From Daphnia carinata (taxonomy: Eukaryota; Arthropoda; Branchiopoda; Diplostraca; Daphniidae), in the NCBI RefSeq assembly GCF_022539665.2, contig NC_081334.1, positions 1,922,001-1,986,000 on the forward strand: a stretch of 64,000 nucleotides of DNA, given 5' to 3'. Position numbers and translations under genes: made by a program. Below are positions 13,007 through 27,300 of this stretch, piece by piece (within the stretch, counting starts at the first letter, position 1; each line of letters starts with the position of its first letter). The notes beneath the pieces were generated by a model, which was not told the origin of the DNA, made no database searches, and worked only from the letters and a program-made list of their open reading frames with translations.

Positions 13007-14012
13007 TTGAAAAACCTTCATTTTGTTTGTGTCTTATATGCGGATATATTACGCACGCTATGGCAGTGACACGCCGTTTATAGCTATAGATTATATATAG
13101 GCGAGCCAAACGGGGGAGGGGGTTACGTAGACGCACAGCGAGATGGGCCATGTCGACCGTGAATGAATCCATCAGGAGACGAGAGAAAAAAAAAAGACCA
13201 ACGACCGATCTATCGAAAAGGAAAGAAAAATCATTAAATCAAAATAAATCAGAAAAAATAATTTTTGTTTCATCGTACACGATGATCTTAACAACCTAAA
13301 GATTTCAAATCCCTTTACCTCTTTGTTGTTATGTCTTAAGAAGAGAAATAATCCGTGACCAGGAATCAGGTGAAATTAAGTAGCGTCTTGACATCGGATC
13401 TCATTTGCATGGGAACGGCCAATACAAAGCGAATAGGACACACACACACACACACATGTTATGAAATAAAAACATCTGCTATTCAGAATGATGTAGGAAA
13501 TTGAAATAAAAAAAAAAAGAAATAGATTATTTTAGCGACTACACGCGAATGTTGGTAGGTGTCGGGATGTTTCCTTGGATCACATGGGGCGTACGTGTTG
13601 ATGGGCTTTCGTACTGCGTCAACGCGGATCAAGCGAACGAAGATTGGACGGATCAGACCAGGCAACACACCGGATTCGCAATAGGGGCATTTAAAGATTG
13701 CCAAATAGTTTCTGCCTGTACTGGAAAAGGTCAACGGTGTGCAGTATATGTATCCAAGCATCAGAAACAAATGGGATACACATAGAAATATATAGACCCC
13801 AACTGATCTATCGTTTATGTTTACACATCCGTATACCGGATGGAATGCGTTTGGGAAATCAGCACGGCAACGGCGAAGGGTAATAGATGTGAAATCAACT
13901 GAAAACGAACGTATAAACGGATATAGTTAGATTTCCAGTTTGTTTGTTTCTATAGTCTTGCTGCACCCAACATTTTCTCTATATACAACGATCAACTATA
14001 CATACATCACGG

Positions 14013-14037
14013 TATATATATATATATATATATATAT
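14013..14037. repeat. (TA)n microsatellite
   Basis: About 12 TA units. Confidence 0.9.
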
Positions 14038-14304
14038 TTACAAGCATATATCTATATAGAAGTCGGTGCTCTGTTCGGTTGCGATAGCTTCTTCAATTCT
14101 TTTTTATTTTTTATTTTTCCTCGCTTGCCTCTACGTACAGTATATACATCAATGGGTGTATACAGTCGACGATGTATCCCCCGCTCTCTCTGTCTTATCT
14201 ATCATTCGCCTGGCTTCAACTCGCCATCCACTCCTGCCATTCTTTATAAAAGGCTCCTTTCTCTCTGTATGAAATACCTTGTGGCATGTATATAGACGCG
14301 TTAT

Positions 14305-14305
<1 letters not shown>

Positions 14306-14336
<31 letters not shown>
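14306..14336. repeat. (CA)n microsatellite
   Basis: About 15 CA units; the Cys-Val frame on the minus strand at this place is an artefact of the repeat. Confidence 0.9.
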
Positions 14337-14337
<1 letters not shown>

Positions 14338-16338
14338 ATCCAATGTTTCATTACAAAGAAAAAGAAAGAAAGAACAAACCTCATTTTTGTGTCTATTATT
14401 ATTATGTGAGCTATTTTGAAATCGGCCTACGTAATTCGATTATTTTCTTGTGCTGAACTAGAGACTAGAAGATCGGGGGGGGGATGCCAGTCATCGGGTT
14501 AAACGATAAAGGCGGACGTGAAAGAAACAGTGCCGGCTCAACAGTCTCGAAAAGAAGGAGATTACGGGAGCTGCCAACGAGACCGCCTTATTATTACAAG
14601 TGCCGAGCCTGATGAGTATGTCTGAGAAAAGCCATCGGGCTCCGTATAAGACGACAGCCGTATCGTGAATATACAACACGGCCAAAACGACGAAGATGAC
14701 GCCACCCGCGTGGAAGAATAGCCGGCCAAAAAAAAAAAAAAAAACGCGAGCCATCCGGATCAATGATTTTCGGCAGTGCGTTAGTGTTGAAACGCACCGC
14801 ACATAGCTGCGTGTAATCAAAAGCGTACGCGTTGTAAATACAGGTCCTAAGAAAAATAAGAGACGTATCGTGTAGATAACACGCCTGTAATCGGAGACGG
14901 CCAGCTGTGTGTGTGTGTCTCTTATGTATTCGTAGACGTAAAGATCAACACGGGAGTCATTACATTGGCCGTCTATACTTTGGCCGCGTCTATCTACGCA
15001 TAGCCATAACGTCGGAAGGGCCTTCTCCTTTCGTTCCATTGCCAACCTGATCGTCTTTTACCACGAGACATTGATTTCGCTTGAGTCTCTTCATCGTTCA
15101 ATTGTTTTTTGTTTTTTTTGTGTTTTACCTTAATTGCCAGGAACGTGTTTCACGTTTGGCAAAAAAAGTTGAAGATCAAAACATTTTGGCTTTGTGCGAT
15201 CGTATGTTTCTCTACCGCAAGACAGTGCCATCTTCAACACCATCTTTCAGAACCTTCATCGCACATCACTGTTTACGTGATGCATCGCTTTCATGTGTAT
15301 AACGCCGTCGAATGAAATTTCCGCTTTTTCACGCAAAAGTTAGCCTCATCCTCTCCCCCCCCCCTCTCCCTTTTTGACAAAAAAAAAAAAAAAAATTGTA
15401 TGTTGTGTGCGAAAAATATTTCTGACGTGTCTCTCCTTTTTTTTTTGTGTGTGTGTGTGTGTGTGTTGTATATCCTGTCATTTATACTGGCGTTTTTCTT
15501 ATAGGCATAGATTACAGCAGCCGGGAAATGGGCCGCCATCAGACGGCCGGATTGTTGACGTTGTTACCCTCCTGCTGAACTGATTTCCCCCCTTTACTCC
15601 CTCTTTCTCTCTCTCTTTTTTTTTTTTTTTTTTGTTGTTCTTGAAATTTTCATTTTTATTAGATTTTTTCTTTTCTTTTTTGCTGGCTTTCTCACTTCCT
15701 CTTTTTGTGGCCTCTATTTGCTGACGCCGAATGGCGTGGGAGGATAGATATATAGGGAGGAAAAAGAAAAAAAAGCTGGATGAATCGAATAGTCTTTTGT
15801 GTCGCGAATCGCATCGGGACGAAGCGGCCGCTTATTTGTACTGTGACTGGCGGTGTCGAGATTGTTGACTCGTTCCCTACATCAGGCGCTTTCTTCTTTC
15901 TACTTCGCCTTCGCGACTCCTGTTTATACACACAGCCTGCCCTTTTTTTTTTTTTTTTATTTCTTTTATATGTATTTATATGAAGCGTATTATTCAGCCC
16001 GGAAGACGAACGGACAGTGGGGCGGGGCGGAAAGCAAAAGAACATGTCTCTTTTCCGCTTCTACGTTTGCATTACACCCAACTGGCGATCTAACATTTTT
16101 TGGTTTTCATTCATCAGGGCGCAGCATTTAAACACACACACACACACAAAAAAAAAATCCAAATAACATTTCACGTTGTTGGGATTTATCTTTAGGTACG
16201 CGGTCACGCGAATTGATGAGGTTGTTCGTCATTCCCTTCGTTTTGAAAAAGAAAGGCGTCGGAACTTGATGATGTCACGATAGCAAGTCTGCATATGGTA
16301 GAATGGCAAATGCTATCATAGGCGTATGTACACACACG

Positions 16339-16360
16339 GAGAGAGAGAGAGAGAGAGAGA
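16339..16360. repeat. (GA)n microsatellite
   Basis: Eleven GA units directly after a short CA run. Confidence 0.9.
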
Positions 16361-17591
16361 AAAAAGGTTACAGAGTACGAACTGAATTCCAGGGTACTAC
16401 GCCACTAGCAGCAGCCGTCATACATAACGCGATACAATAAAGATAAAAAGGATCAGAATTAGCGCAAGCCAAACAACAACGTATAGGCAAAAACAGCAAC
16501 GTTCGTTGGGCCTCTCATTTTGCATGATTTTTTTTAGTATCCTTTTTATCAAAATAAATTCGTTGCCAATCAAGTGTATGAAAATGTGGAACAAAGTCCC
16601 CTCCCCCCTGTTTTCCAATAGCTTTGGAGCCTTTGGACGTGGCTAGCAAAGGGTTGAACGTGAACGCCGGTTATTTAAGTACAGCAAAGTGCCATTGGTC
16701 TTGGCCGTGACACAGGCACAGACAGTCATCGGCTTTGATATAGACACGGAGCCTGCTGTGCGGCGGCAATGTCGAATTGACGAGGCTCATTATCAGTGTC
16801 TAATACCTCGCCATTCTCTCTGTGTGCTCACAGACAGCGGCCCACGCACCGTCTCACTAGAGGCGCTGGAACGCCGTGGCTTGTTTCCCGCTAATGAACT
16901 GCCGTTCGTTCTCTCTCTCTCTCTCTCTCTTTTCTTTTTTTTTTATGATATTACAATTAATATAGAGCTAACATTATATAGACGTAAGGAAAAAAAAAAA
17001 AGAAAAGAAAAAGCGGCTTAAATTTCCTCTCCATGTGCGTCTCCTCTAACAGCTTTTATTTTTAACGTAACCATCTGTCCCCGCTTGATCAGAGTGGCGC
17101 ACCCCGGAACGCTGTTGCTCCCGCTGTGCTTCTACTATTTATTTTTTTTTTTTTTTTTGCTATAGTGTTGTTCCAAACGGTATAGAAAAAAAAAAAAAGA
17201 AAAGAAATGGAACTAGTGCCATAGAGTGAGATGCGTCATAAGTCTACCCAAGTTGTGAATAGAGTTAATTTAGCACGTACAACGTGTACAAACCCATTGC
17301 ACGCTGTAAATGAGACTAGGTGCCCGATGGTCGTATCAATCGCTCGATATAGGAAAGTTACGTAGGCAAAAAAAAAGAGGGGGGGGGGGGGGAAACGAAG
17401 AGGATAAGATTGTGTGCTGTTAAATTTTTTATCTTCCTTGTAGATTAAATGGACGTATGCACATTTGAGGCTTCCTATCAAGTGCGTGTGTGTACAGCTG
17501 GTGCTAGCAGAGGAAGACCAAGTGGGACCCACGTATGCATCGTTTTTTAAAATTAAAATAGAAAAAAGGGGCATAATGTAAGCAAGTGCTG

Positions 17592-17593
<2 letters not shown>

Positions 17594-17623
<30 letters not shown>
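17594..17623. repeat. (GT)n microsatellite
   Basis: Fifteen GT units. Confidence 0.9.
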
Positions 17624-17626
<3 letters not shown>

Positions 17627-17807
17627 GGCTAAAGTATTGGTGTAAATCAAGAACGTGCGAAACCCCATCTGCTTGTGCGCAATCGCTTGACACATTTCCC
17701 ATCCATCGCTTTTGTTTCTGTTCATCCCGATCACATTTTGCACCGTAAGTTGATTTTTTTAAAAGTTATTTTTCAATTTTCGAAGAAAGAAAGAGAAAGG
17801 GCAATGT

Positions 17808-17815
17808 TGACGTCA
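17808..17815. promoter_or_regulatory. Perfect CRE palindrome
   Basis: TGACGTCA in the context AATGTTGACGTCAGG. Confidence 0.4.
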
Positions 17816-20201
17816 GGTCGTAGACGGGCAAAACGATTATTTAAGTTTCACAGGAAGAAAAATAATGTTAAGCAATTCATTTGGCTGCTAGTCGTCTATA
17901 ATTTAGGCGAAATGAGACATATCTAACGCAACGTTATATGACCGCCAACTCGACCCATAAGGGCAACATGCTCCCGTCTGTACATCAATATGAATTGCAG
18001 TCGTTAGTCTATGCGTAATACACACGGTTGCATTTATTTATTTTCAAACGAACAAGAAAGATGAATGTATGCAATCGTCCTTTGAATGCAAATGATTGGT
18101 TATCCACGTTACGAAATAAGGGTTATAACACACCAGACGTACAGAGCAAGTGGTGTACGTACCGCCGGAAGTTTTTGTGTTGCATCTCATTGCGGAGAAG
18201 CCAAAAAAAAAAAAATAAAAATAAGAAATACGAAAAACAACTCTCGCATGTTACGAAAGCGAGCTGCGTGGGCTGTACGCATGTAACAACGATGCTCCTG
18301 ATGAGTTCCAATAAAGGGCAGGGTCTAGGCGCATTGTAATTTGCTGTATAATATGCACAAGAACACGGTGGGCGCGTGGGTTGAAGAGAAGGGAGAGGGT
18401 GAGCCAGAGGATTTAATTAGTTCGTGTCATTATAGTTGGATGGAATGTCAATACTGCTGGCCGTTCTCCGGTCTTGCAGCTCGCGTATGCAATTCATCCA
18501 TCAATACAGCCACAAGCGACACACAATGGCCACCCTCACTGCGTGAGTCACGATGACATGTCCATAGTTTTTGCCTTTGCCATTTAGATTTGGCCAACGA
18601 CACGTTACACGACAACGTACCCCCACTCTTGCCGTGTTCGATTGTCCGTTTGATTATTAGCCCCACCCTCCAAACTTGAGACATTTCATTCTCTCGATTC
18701 TCTTTTGTTTCATTGATTTTAAAATTCCTTTTTAGGAACTGTGCATTGTATCTGAATGAATTCAATGATACATTAATAAGAGATTTCTAAAAAAAAAATC
18801 GTGTAAGACTATAAGGAGCGTCGTTTGACCTATTTATTGGCAACCCAACGTCGATGGCGATGGAGGACCCCTATGAAACGTAACTGAAAATAAACGATTC
18901 AATCCGAGCACGGCGATTGGGGCTGAATAAAACCAAAATGTAGGTCAAATGGCGTTTGCCTATTTATATCAGGAGCAATTGCTTTTGATGGGGGTTACAC
19001 TCGTTTAGATATTTAGGTGTGGCTCTCGATGTCTGTCCTCTGACTGCCCTTAACTGCCGCTATACGAACGCTTGCATTTATATTATACGTACATATCCAG
19101 CCCGACTTTGGGTTGCTGTCCTATGCATAAGCCTTAAAAATCTCTTTTTATTCTGTCTCGAAAATCTCGAGAGAGACGGGCAGGAAAGACAGAAGGACAT
19201 TGATATAAATCTCACTGACACTATAAAAAAAAAAGGCCTGGGCTAAAGAGAGAGGAAGACGAGTTAAGCGGGAGTGTCAAGCAGCCTGTGTGTCAAAACC
19301 ATCTGGTTGTTGGACGTTTGTATAGGCCTGTCTCGATCAATGCGCAATTTCGTTTCTTTCCTCGTGAAAACGAACAGAATTGGCGAGCATGAAAGAAGAC
19401 GTTTGTATTACGCAAGAAAAACTGAAGAATAGGTTCTCATTTGCATTATTGCTAGACTATAAGAGGGAGCAATGTAGCCCAAGCCTATGACTTGTCCAAT
19501 AAAGAGCTTGAATTACACATTTCATTTTTAAAAAGAAATTCATTTTTTTTTTTTTTCGAATGATTTTGGCGCGTATGCGATGTAGAAATGAAACGAGTCG
19601 ATATTTAACTGTCGTCTCCAGCCTTGTCATCCCCATTAATTGGGTCCTAATTTTCTGTCCGCATTTCACATTGGATTCATGTAGGGTAGCAGCATATCGT
19701 TCTGACGGTGCTCTTGGGCGCGCGCGTTCAAATCTTGTCAACAATCGATCCTCAAAAACGTCCTCACACACCCCCCCCCCCCCGTCTTTCCCGTCCCCAA
19801 AAAATATATGACAACTGATTGTTAGAAAGGCAAAAACACCATTTGAGGTTCGGGAGTGGGCAGGGGGGGGGGTTAGGAGGTTAAGAGCCGAGTATGCTTG
19901 TCCCCAGCGTTCGAGGCGCAGATAATTAACAAGCGTCTCTCTCTGTGCAAAAGCCAAACCATTGACATGTTTTGCTGTGTACAGCCGAAAGCAGCACACA
20001 AACAAAACAAACAAAAAAATGGAAATGCAAAAGTGCTCGTCGTTGTCGACAACAACGACGAACGCCACCCCGATTCAAAACGTTTTTGGCCAACCTTTCC
20101 CCCTCTTCCGTTCGCTGATTCACATTAAGAAACTCATGTCAGTTCTTAATAAAAAAAAACAGGGCTAGGCACAGCCGTCACACGAGTGACACCGGCTGCC
20201 A

Positions 20202-20209
20202 TGACGTCA
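20202..20209. promoter_or_regulatory. Perfect CRE palindrome
   Basis: TGACGTCA in the context GGCTGCCATGACGTCATT. Confidence 0.4.
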
Positions 20210-22149
20210 TTTCAAAGCATTGCATGGGCTTCATTGGGCCGCTCGTACGAAACTTACGTATCATAGACGCGGTAATGTATACACCCAATCTACGTAAAAA
20301 AAACCCCAAAAAACGAAGACGTTTTGTTTTTCTGAATTTCCATTCTCTTTCATTTCGATTTTTTTTTTTTTTTTTTTTTTCAGCCCGGCTGTAGGGCCTC
20401 CAGCGTCACGTTTCACATCCGCTGTCTAAATGAACTGTTACTACGCAGCCATCACATAAGAGAGTACCGGGCTTTTGTTTTGTGTGTGTGTGTGTCACCA
20501 CTCGTTACGACGTCAAACATTCTGTGACACGATCTAATTCAGTCATGTCTCTCCCCCCTTGATTCACGAAATGGCCGGGAAACGGAATTGATTATACAAC
20601 AAACAAAAAAAGAAATCGTTTTAAAACACCCAGTTTTAGGAGGGGAGGGGGGGGGCAGTCCAAATAGGCCAAACGCTCTAATGCCCTGTGCTGTATTGAC
20701 ATTAGTTTTTGAGAGCTGATGTGCATTTGAATAACGACTTGATATCTGGCGTGTGATTGTCGATAAAAGTCGAAGAAAAGAAATTATCCGCCATCTTTTT
20801 GCAACTCTCTTCATGTTTTGTTTCTCAACCCTTTCCACCCTTCCCATTCTTTCACCCTTTATCTGTGTCCACCCTCATTAGACCACCCCAAAACCACGCT
20901 GCCAAAATTCGCCCTTCTTTTGTTTTTGCGCGCCTCTGCGAGTTGCTACCGCGGCTGATCGCCAGTGCGTCTGACGAATCAGCCGAAAAATGGCTGACGA
21001 TTCTCCCTCTCCGAGCAACGTGATTTGTTTCTGTGTTTATGTGTTTTTATATTATGTGTCTTATTTAAGTGGTCGATAGCAATTATCGACAATGGGGGGG
21101 GGAGGGAGGCTGACGCTTCGGGAAAACGGTGAACAGACGCACATGCGTAAGGGCCAACTACGTAGGACAACGAGAATTCGATTCGAAAGGTAAAACGATA
21201 AACATTGACATTTGTGTGTCAGTGTGCTTTAAACAGGTTACCTGTGTAATGGCATCACGTTTTCATGGTTCTTTTGAGTTATTCATCCCTCACGTCGATT
21301 GTTGTGAATTGTGTATGCGTTTGAGTATGTTGTGCGTGTATATCTTATTACGCAAGCCGACCCATCAAATATGAAACGAAGCAGTCCCCGTCTCGTCTAC
21401 CAAAGTCTTTCGTTTGAATTATGCAATGTGCGGTGGGTTTACACGATCGCCCGCACATTGGGTCCGTTAAGAATTGTAGGGGCGAAGCATCGCGTGACAC
21501 GCTGATGGACTTTGTGCCTATAATCGGCCGTCGATTTACTCACCCGATCTCAATCAATACGTGATTAGAAAATAAGGGCCTGAAAGCATTCCGTAAGAGT
21601 ACAACGTCCACTTGTTCCAGCACGACGTAGACGTGTATTCATTATTATTTGAAGCCATTTACCTTTGTATTGTTCTTGAATTGATGACTGCATTAAAGGC
21701 CGGCCAACGTGCCCCAGCTAAACACGAGGATGGGACGGTGGCATCGTACGATGACATCATCATAGAAGATCATAGCTAGCGGCTAAGCTCTGCACGCTGT
21801 CGTACGGACAATCGTCGCTTATGAGGCACATAACGTTTAAATCAAGAATGGCAACTTTAGGGAAGGCGAGGGGGCAATCACTTGGGGAACACACCGTTCC
21901 ATCAGGATTCTTCGAGTCTCTTTTGAGGATTCTCTCGTGACACACAGCGATCAGACGGATGTGCCGGGTGGGATGCCGGACTCAGATAGGACCAAACTTT
22001 TGCCCCCCCCACCCCCCACCCCCTGCAGACACAAAATATTTTCAGAGGGGCAAAACAAAAAGCTAAAAGACGAGGGTTGGGTTGTGGGTTAAGATTGAAA
22101 GAGCCGGGTAGCGATGGCGATTCTTTATTATTATTATTATTTTGATTTT

Positions 22150-22740
22150 GATTTGCCATAGTGCGTGGGCGTCGTTTGGGTTGTGCCGGAGAAGGGGCGG
22201 AGTCTGACATGGCGGACGGGTTTTCCCTTCGTTTTCCTCTTCCATTTCCTTCTACCTTCCCTTTTGCTTTCTCATCATCACAATCTTCTTCGATTTCATT
22301 CGTCTTTTTTTTCTTCTTCTTCTTCTTCTTATGTATCCCTCGTATTTGTACAACGTTTTTTTTTTCCCCCTTCTTTGCCACCCAAACAAAAAGAGAAAGA
22401 AGAACGAAAGTAGGCGAAGGGTAGATTGAGGAGGAGGAGGAGGAGCCGCAGGGAGGACGGTGGACGAGAAAAGGCCTGGCCTCGGCTGGATGAGGCGAGA
22501 GAAGACGGGCAAGAAAGACACGGCACCACACGGCCCTCTCACTCGACAGTCGCTCGCCGTAAACGCCTGCCGCAGCTTCCTTCCTCCGTACGCTCCTTTC
22601 ACTTTCGTTTCTGTTATTTTTTTGTTTGCTTTCAAATTCTCTTCTTCTTACTCTTTTTGCCGTTCGGGCTGTTTTTTCGTTTCCCCCCCCCCCCCCCCGC
22701 CCTTGATTGTTGATAAGTGTACCTAACTCTTGTTTCTAAT
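22150..22740 (+). promoter_or_regulatory. GC-rich, promoter-like patch
   Basis: GC content rises locally. The plus strand has GGGGCGGAG, then ACATGGCGGAC (YY1-like) near 22208, then purine- and pyrimidine-rich blocks and a CpG-containing segment at 22490-22590. It is the best visible candidate for a distal start of the plus-strand gene whose coding begins at 27667, which would make 22.7-27.6 kb a 5' UTR intron. No splice donor was pinned down, so this is inference. Confidence 0.25.
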
Positions 22741-25700
22741 TGATTTTTTTTTTCTATGTATTGTGCTTAAGTTCTATAAAAAAAAAAGAGAGGGGGCGAT
22801 GCCAGATCATTGTTTGGCCGAAGGAAAGAGCCATCGACCCGCCAAGTGGTTCCTACTTTCTTCGGTCGACGCGCTCGTTCTAGAATTTTTTTTTTGTTTC
22901 ATAAATAAATCAAGGAAATAAATGCAGGGTCATTCAAATAGATAACGCTGAAGGGCTTTGAAAAAAAAAAAAATTAGAGCTTTTCATTTGCAAAATCGAG
23001 CGTCCGCACTTCTCTGTAACGACATTGAGGGCAAAAACTGAAAGATAAGGCGGAGGGATAAAGGAGGATCTTTAAATTTCAATAGGGGAAAAAGAAGAAG
23101 GCGATTTCATTAGGGTTTCATTTGAATAATTGACACGCTAAATGTTTCTGTGAGATTGCCACGAATTCTATTGCAATTTTCGTTTTTAAATTTTGCATCG
23201 CGCAGCACAAGGCTTTCCGCTACGACTCGTAGCGTTTTTCATTTCTATTTATTACCCGCTTGCAAGTGTTTTATACAAATCTCGATCTAAATGTTGACTA
23301 ATTGTGATCCTCTTTTCATTTGAAGTTGGTGCGGAGCGGCCGGCAGCAGAGGATTTAAAAAAATCAGCCGAGTGCGAAACGAAACAAGCCACAACAAACA
23401 TTGAAAAGCTATTTCAAACTCTGGCTGACTTAACTCATTTCTCCACCCGCTACACCAAATTGCAAACCGCCCTCGAAAAAAACAAAACAAAACAAAACAA
23501 AAAACAAATAGTAATTGAAAAACAAATCAAAAACAATTAAAGACATCGCAACGAGACCAAACACCAAACCATCGGTGCACCGTGTTTTGCGGTCCTAGTG
23601 ATTCGATCGGGACAAACGGTTCGAACGCGTTGTCGCTGCCACTCCAAACAAACAAACAAAAAAAAAAAAAAAAAAAAAAAGGCGATCACGTTACGTTTTT
23701 CACGGTACGTGGCTATACACGATAGGACTATACAATACGTGTGTGTGTATCTCGCGTCCCATTCGAAGACGTCCGTTCCTTCAAAGCAGTCGCACATTTT
23801 CTTTCGTTTTGATTCAATTTCGCCTCCGCGCTCGTTTGCAAAAACAAACGAATCGATTCGCCGCGTGACAGTTGCAACTCCAGTTCTACTCGTCCGTTTT
23901 TGTTTTTTTTTTTGTTTGAAACATCTTTTTTTTTCCTGGAAAGAAGAAGACATCGAAGCACGACGATATTTTTGGCCAGCCCCCTATTTTTTCGCTTTTC
24001 ATCGGCCTCCAAAAGGAAAAAGGGTAAGTTTGCACACACGCGTTTTATTACATCAATCTGAATAAGCGACTCTTTAAACGTAGGCCACACGCTTTCGTTT
24101 TGATCAATTTCTCTTGCCATTCATCCCGACAGGCTGCTGTTTCTTACATGCGTATCTAATACTCGCTCATTTTTTTTTTTTTCTTGTTGTCTATGTCTGA
24201 CTTTGATCAATGAGACTAGCGTAAAGCCCAGAAGCCGAGAAATGCGCACCCGCTGCGATAAAAAGCCAACGGCCCTCTTTTTTATTTTTGATTTCCGACA
24301 AAAAAAAAAAAAAAAAATCAGGGCTGATCACGTCCAATGTGTCTTTCCGTTTAATGAGCCCAATGTTTTGTTTTTATTTTGGGAAGGGGGCCTCTAATGA
24401 AGATGATGGACGTACGTAGAATCAAAGCTTTTCGTGCTACACGACCACGGCCGAAATGTCAGGCGCATATCGAACGCGCGTCTATCCAAACAGAAAAGAA
24501 AAAAAAAGCGGGTCCCGCATCGCTTTGCGTGTCGCTATCGACGAGGCAGATGAGGAGTCACGTTAGATGTGCGTCTTTATTCTTTACGTTCTCGGCTGAT
24601 ACTATGATCGTGCCAAACAGTTCCACCATATGGGATGACGTTCATTTCTCCTTTTACATTGAATATCGTAAGGCAAAATGAAAAGAAAACGAACCCGAGG
24701 TTGAACAGTTGGATCGACGTTGCGAAGGCGGCGGCTGGATGCGAAATATTGCCGTTTGCCTGATGAGAAATGCGATTATGTTTGTTCTGTTCGTAGGCAA
24801 TCCACGAGCTGTTGTCACTGTTTTCTTTCCTTTTTTTTTTTTTTTTTTTCCCCGTTTACATTCAGAGATTGTGCATCGTAGGGTTTCTTGTTCGTCATCG
24901 GGCCCCGCAGCATTATCAGATCCGTACGTGCGCATGTCGATCCTAAGCCACTAAGTAATGACATACGAGGAGAGAGCTTTATTTAAAAGAGATACTGAAG
25001 GTGGCCAATAAAAATAAATAAATAAAACCAGAGTTGGGACTGGTATGAATGTACCAAACGTATTTTGCGGTTGTAGGTCGCGATTGAATGTTCAGCGTTT
25101 TTCCCCTGAATGAAAATACGATTGGGTCGTGTGGCATACAAATGATAGGCTCCCTCGTTCGCAAATTTCGGCTTCAAAAAATGAAACTCTTTTAGAGCGT
25201 GTGCGAAGATATGAAATAGAGAGGTGGATCGTGATCGCAATGAAAATGCCGGATCAACTTTTTGTCAACACAACTCTTATTTTGCTTTTTTTTTGGGGGG
25301 GGGGGCGAAAATCTCTTTCTTCCATCTCTGTCTATTATTTTTTTATTTTTCTTTGAATTTTGCCCCAACACAGCATCAGGTGCTTTCGTCCTTGAATCCG
25401 CTAAACAAACGAGAGTGCACGCGGGATTTAGTTCCAAAAAAGAAAAAGGTCGTGGTGTGTTTTTCCCTATTGATTCTCTTTCATTTCATTTTCTTTTAAT
25501 TTTTCTTTCTTTCTTTTCTTTTTTTTTGTGAGGAAAAAAAGGGCGAAAGTTATTAGACCCGGTTGATAGGCCATAAGGCAACGAGTAGAGTTCGCCTCAA
25601 AGTTGAGCCCTTTTCCCCGGAATCCATCAATTCGACTGATTAGACCAACAAAAATATTGGCCCGTCTCCGTTTCTGTAAGCGCTCCGGCTTTCCGGCCAT

Positions 25701-27300
25701 TTGCCCATTCTTGCCTCTACACTATAATCTCACCCCCCCCCCCTCTTTTCTATATAACATCTCAAAGTCTATATAGTTCTCTAATGCAAACCTGTTATGC
25801 TTATTTCGATAAGGATCTATATGGCAGGTCGCAAAAGGTTATGCGGATTGACGACGTGTGGTCCCGACCGAAAGTAATTAATGACGCGTGTTATGTTATC
25901 GATGGAGCCGCGTAATCGGGGCACAGATTGGGAATGCCGCATTCCCTCCCGCAGAGCTGCGAAACAGAACTAAAAGCGACGTTAAACCAATACCAACTGA
26001 CCATTGAGAAGTCTTCGAATTCTAGCGGACAGGAGGAGATGAATGAAAAAAAAAAATAATAATAAAATAAAAGAAGAAGGACATTGAGGCAAAAGAGAGA
26101 GAGAATAAGATTGAACGATTCGATTGAAGAGAGGCCAGTGTTTGCAAGCGGTGCGTTCATCTGGATACACAGTTTCGAAACGCTCCACTGATCTGAACGC
26201 ACAGAGAGGCCCTTGACGTCATGCAACCCTCTTCCTAAGCTGTTTGGCTTGGCGTATTTTTGATTCGGAAACGCTATGCAAAACATTCCGCACATACACA
26301 CACAAAAGAGGAGAGGCCGGCGCCATTGTCGCAAATAAATGCGCCGCGTCCAACGTCGCGACGCTGCAATTATTCATGTTATACTTTGCCTAATCGTATC
26401 CCCCGGCGTAAAACGGGCACCGTGTTATCACGCCTTTTCATGTTTGATTTGCTTTCTTTAGCTTACACACACACACACACCGTTCGCTACGTATCTATTG
26501 TGTTCGTCGTTCACATCAGATTCTTTTCCCTTTTTTTTTTGAAAAGAAATAAAAATAAAAATACAACGAAGATGAGGACGCGTGACGTTTAGAAAGAGAA
26601 AAGCAAAGGGTTCGGAGTGGTGGGCCGAGTTCAACTGGCCGAAGAAGAAGCGAGGGGCCATCAAATAATCTAGGGCAATTAACTTGTCGGGGTCCGTGGC
26701 GATTGCCCGTTTGTTGTACATGTCACAGCGTCGAGAGTCATTATTCACGCTCAGCCCCCCCCCCCCCCCCCGCCAATTCTATATGGACGAGCTTTTATTT
26801 AACGACGTGCGGCCGCAGGGCCACGTCGCGTCGCTTTTCCATGACAATAGAAACGACCCAAACAAGGTCATTAACATCAAATAGGAATTATATATATATA
26901 TATACTGGATTATTGTGGGCGGATGGTGGTGGTACTTGTCAGCTCTGTGTGTCTTGTGAGGCCCGGGTTTTTTTTTTGGGGGGGGGGGGGACAAAGTGAA
27001 GTGGCGGGCGGTAATCAGGCTTATGTGGAAGGCAATGAGGTACAGCGAAGAGCAAATGAAAAGGAGGCAAAGCCCGTTATCGGCTAGTCTCGACGTTTCA
27101 ACGAGGCCAATTTTTATGATGAACGTGCAGCCAATGAATTCAAACATTTAATTCGCATCAGCAATTGAGAATGGCAACTGCTAGGCCCATTGCGTCCGCA
27201 TTTCCTTTCTATTCTTTTTTTTTTTTTTTTTATGTCCTTAAAAAAAAAAAAAAAAAAGATCGGAACCGGAAGTCTTGTTGGACGCAAAGTAATTATGACC
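22741..27300. other. Gene-free DNA upstream of the secreted-protein gene
   Basis: Poly-A/T and poly-G/C runs with short frames only. It includes a perfect CRE at 26214 and several short CA repeats. No coding exon is supported. It could be the 5' UTR intron or proximal regulatory DNA of the gene beginning at 27667. Confidence 0.35.
26214..26221. promoter_or_regulatory. Perfect CRE palindrome
   Basis: TGACGTCA in the context GAGAGGCCCTTGACGTCATG, about 1.45 kb before the start codon at 27667. Confidence 0.4.

Larger units (their letters stand above)
12351..22149. other. Gene-free, microsatellite-rich DNA (continued)
   Basis: Same texture as the preceding 8 kb. Some frames of 60-200 codons exist (for example 13549-13785 +, 14491-15045 -, 16689-17021 +, 19457-20068 -). 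They overlap frames on the opposite strand, run into homopolymers or microsatellites, and contain no motif I recognise, so I do not call them genes. Three perfect CRE palindromes occur here. Confidence 0.4.

Noticed and set aside
14491-15045. 184-codon minus-strand frame
   Set aside because: Crosses a poly-A tract and has no domain or splice partner; probably chance.
16689-17021. 110-codon plus-strand frame that starts protein-like
   Set aside because: Ends in a CT microsatellite and T run, no recognisable motif, no neighbouring exon in phase.
19457-20068. 203-codon minus-strand frame
   Set aside because: Overlaps several frames on the other strand and includes poly-T, poly-G and poly-C derived runs; no domain.
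21902-22531. 209-codon minus-strand frame
   Set aside because: Made largely of Ser, Lys and Asn runs from trinucleotide repeats; the same DNA looks like a promoter patch.
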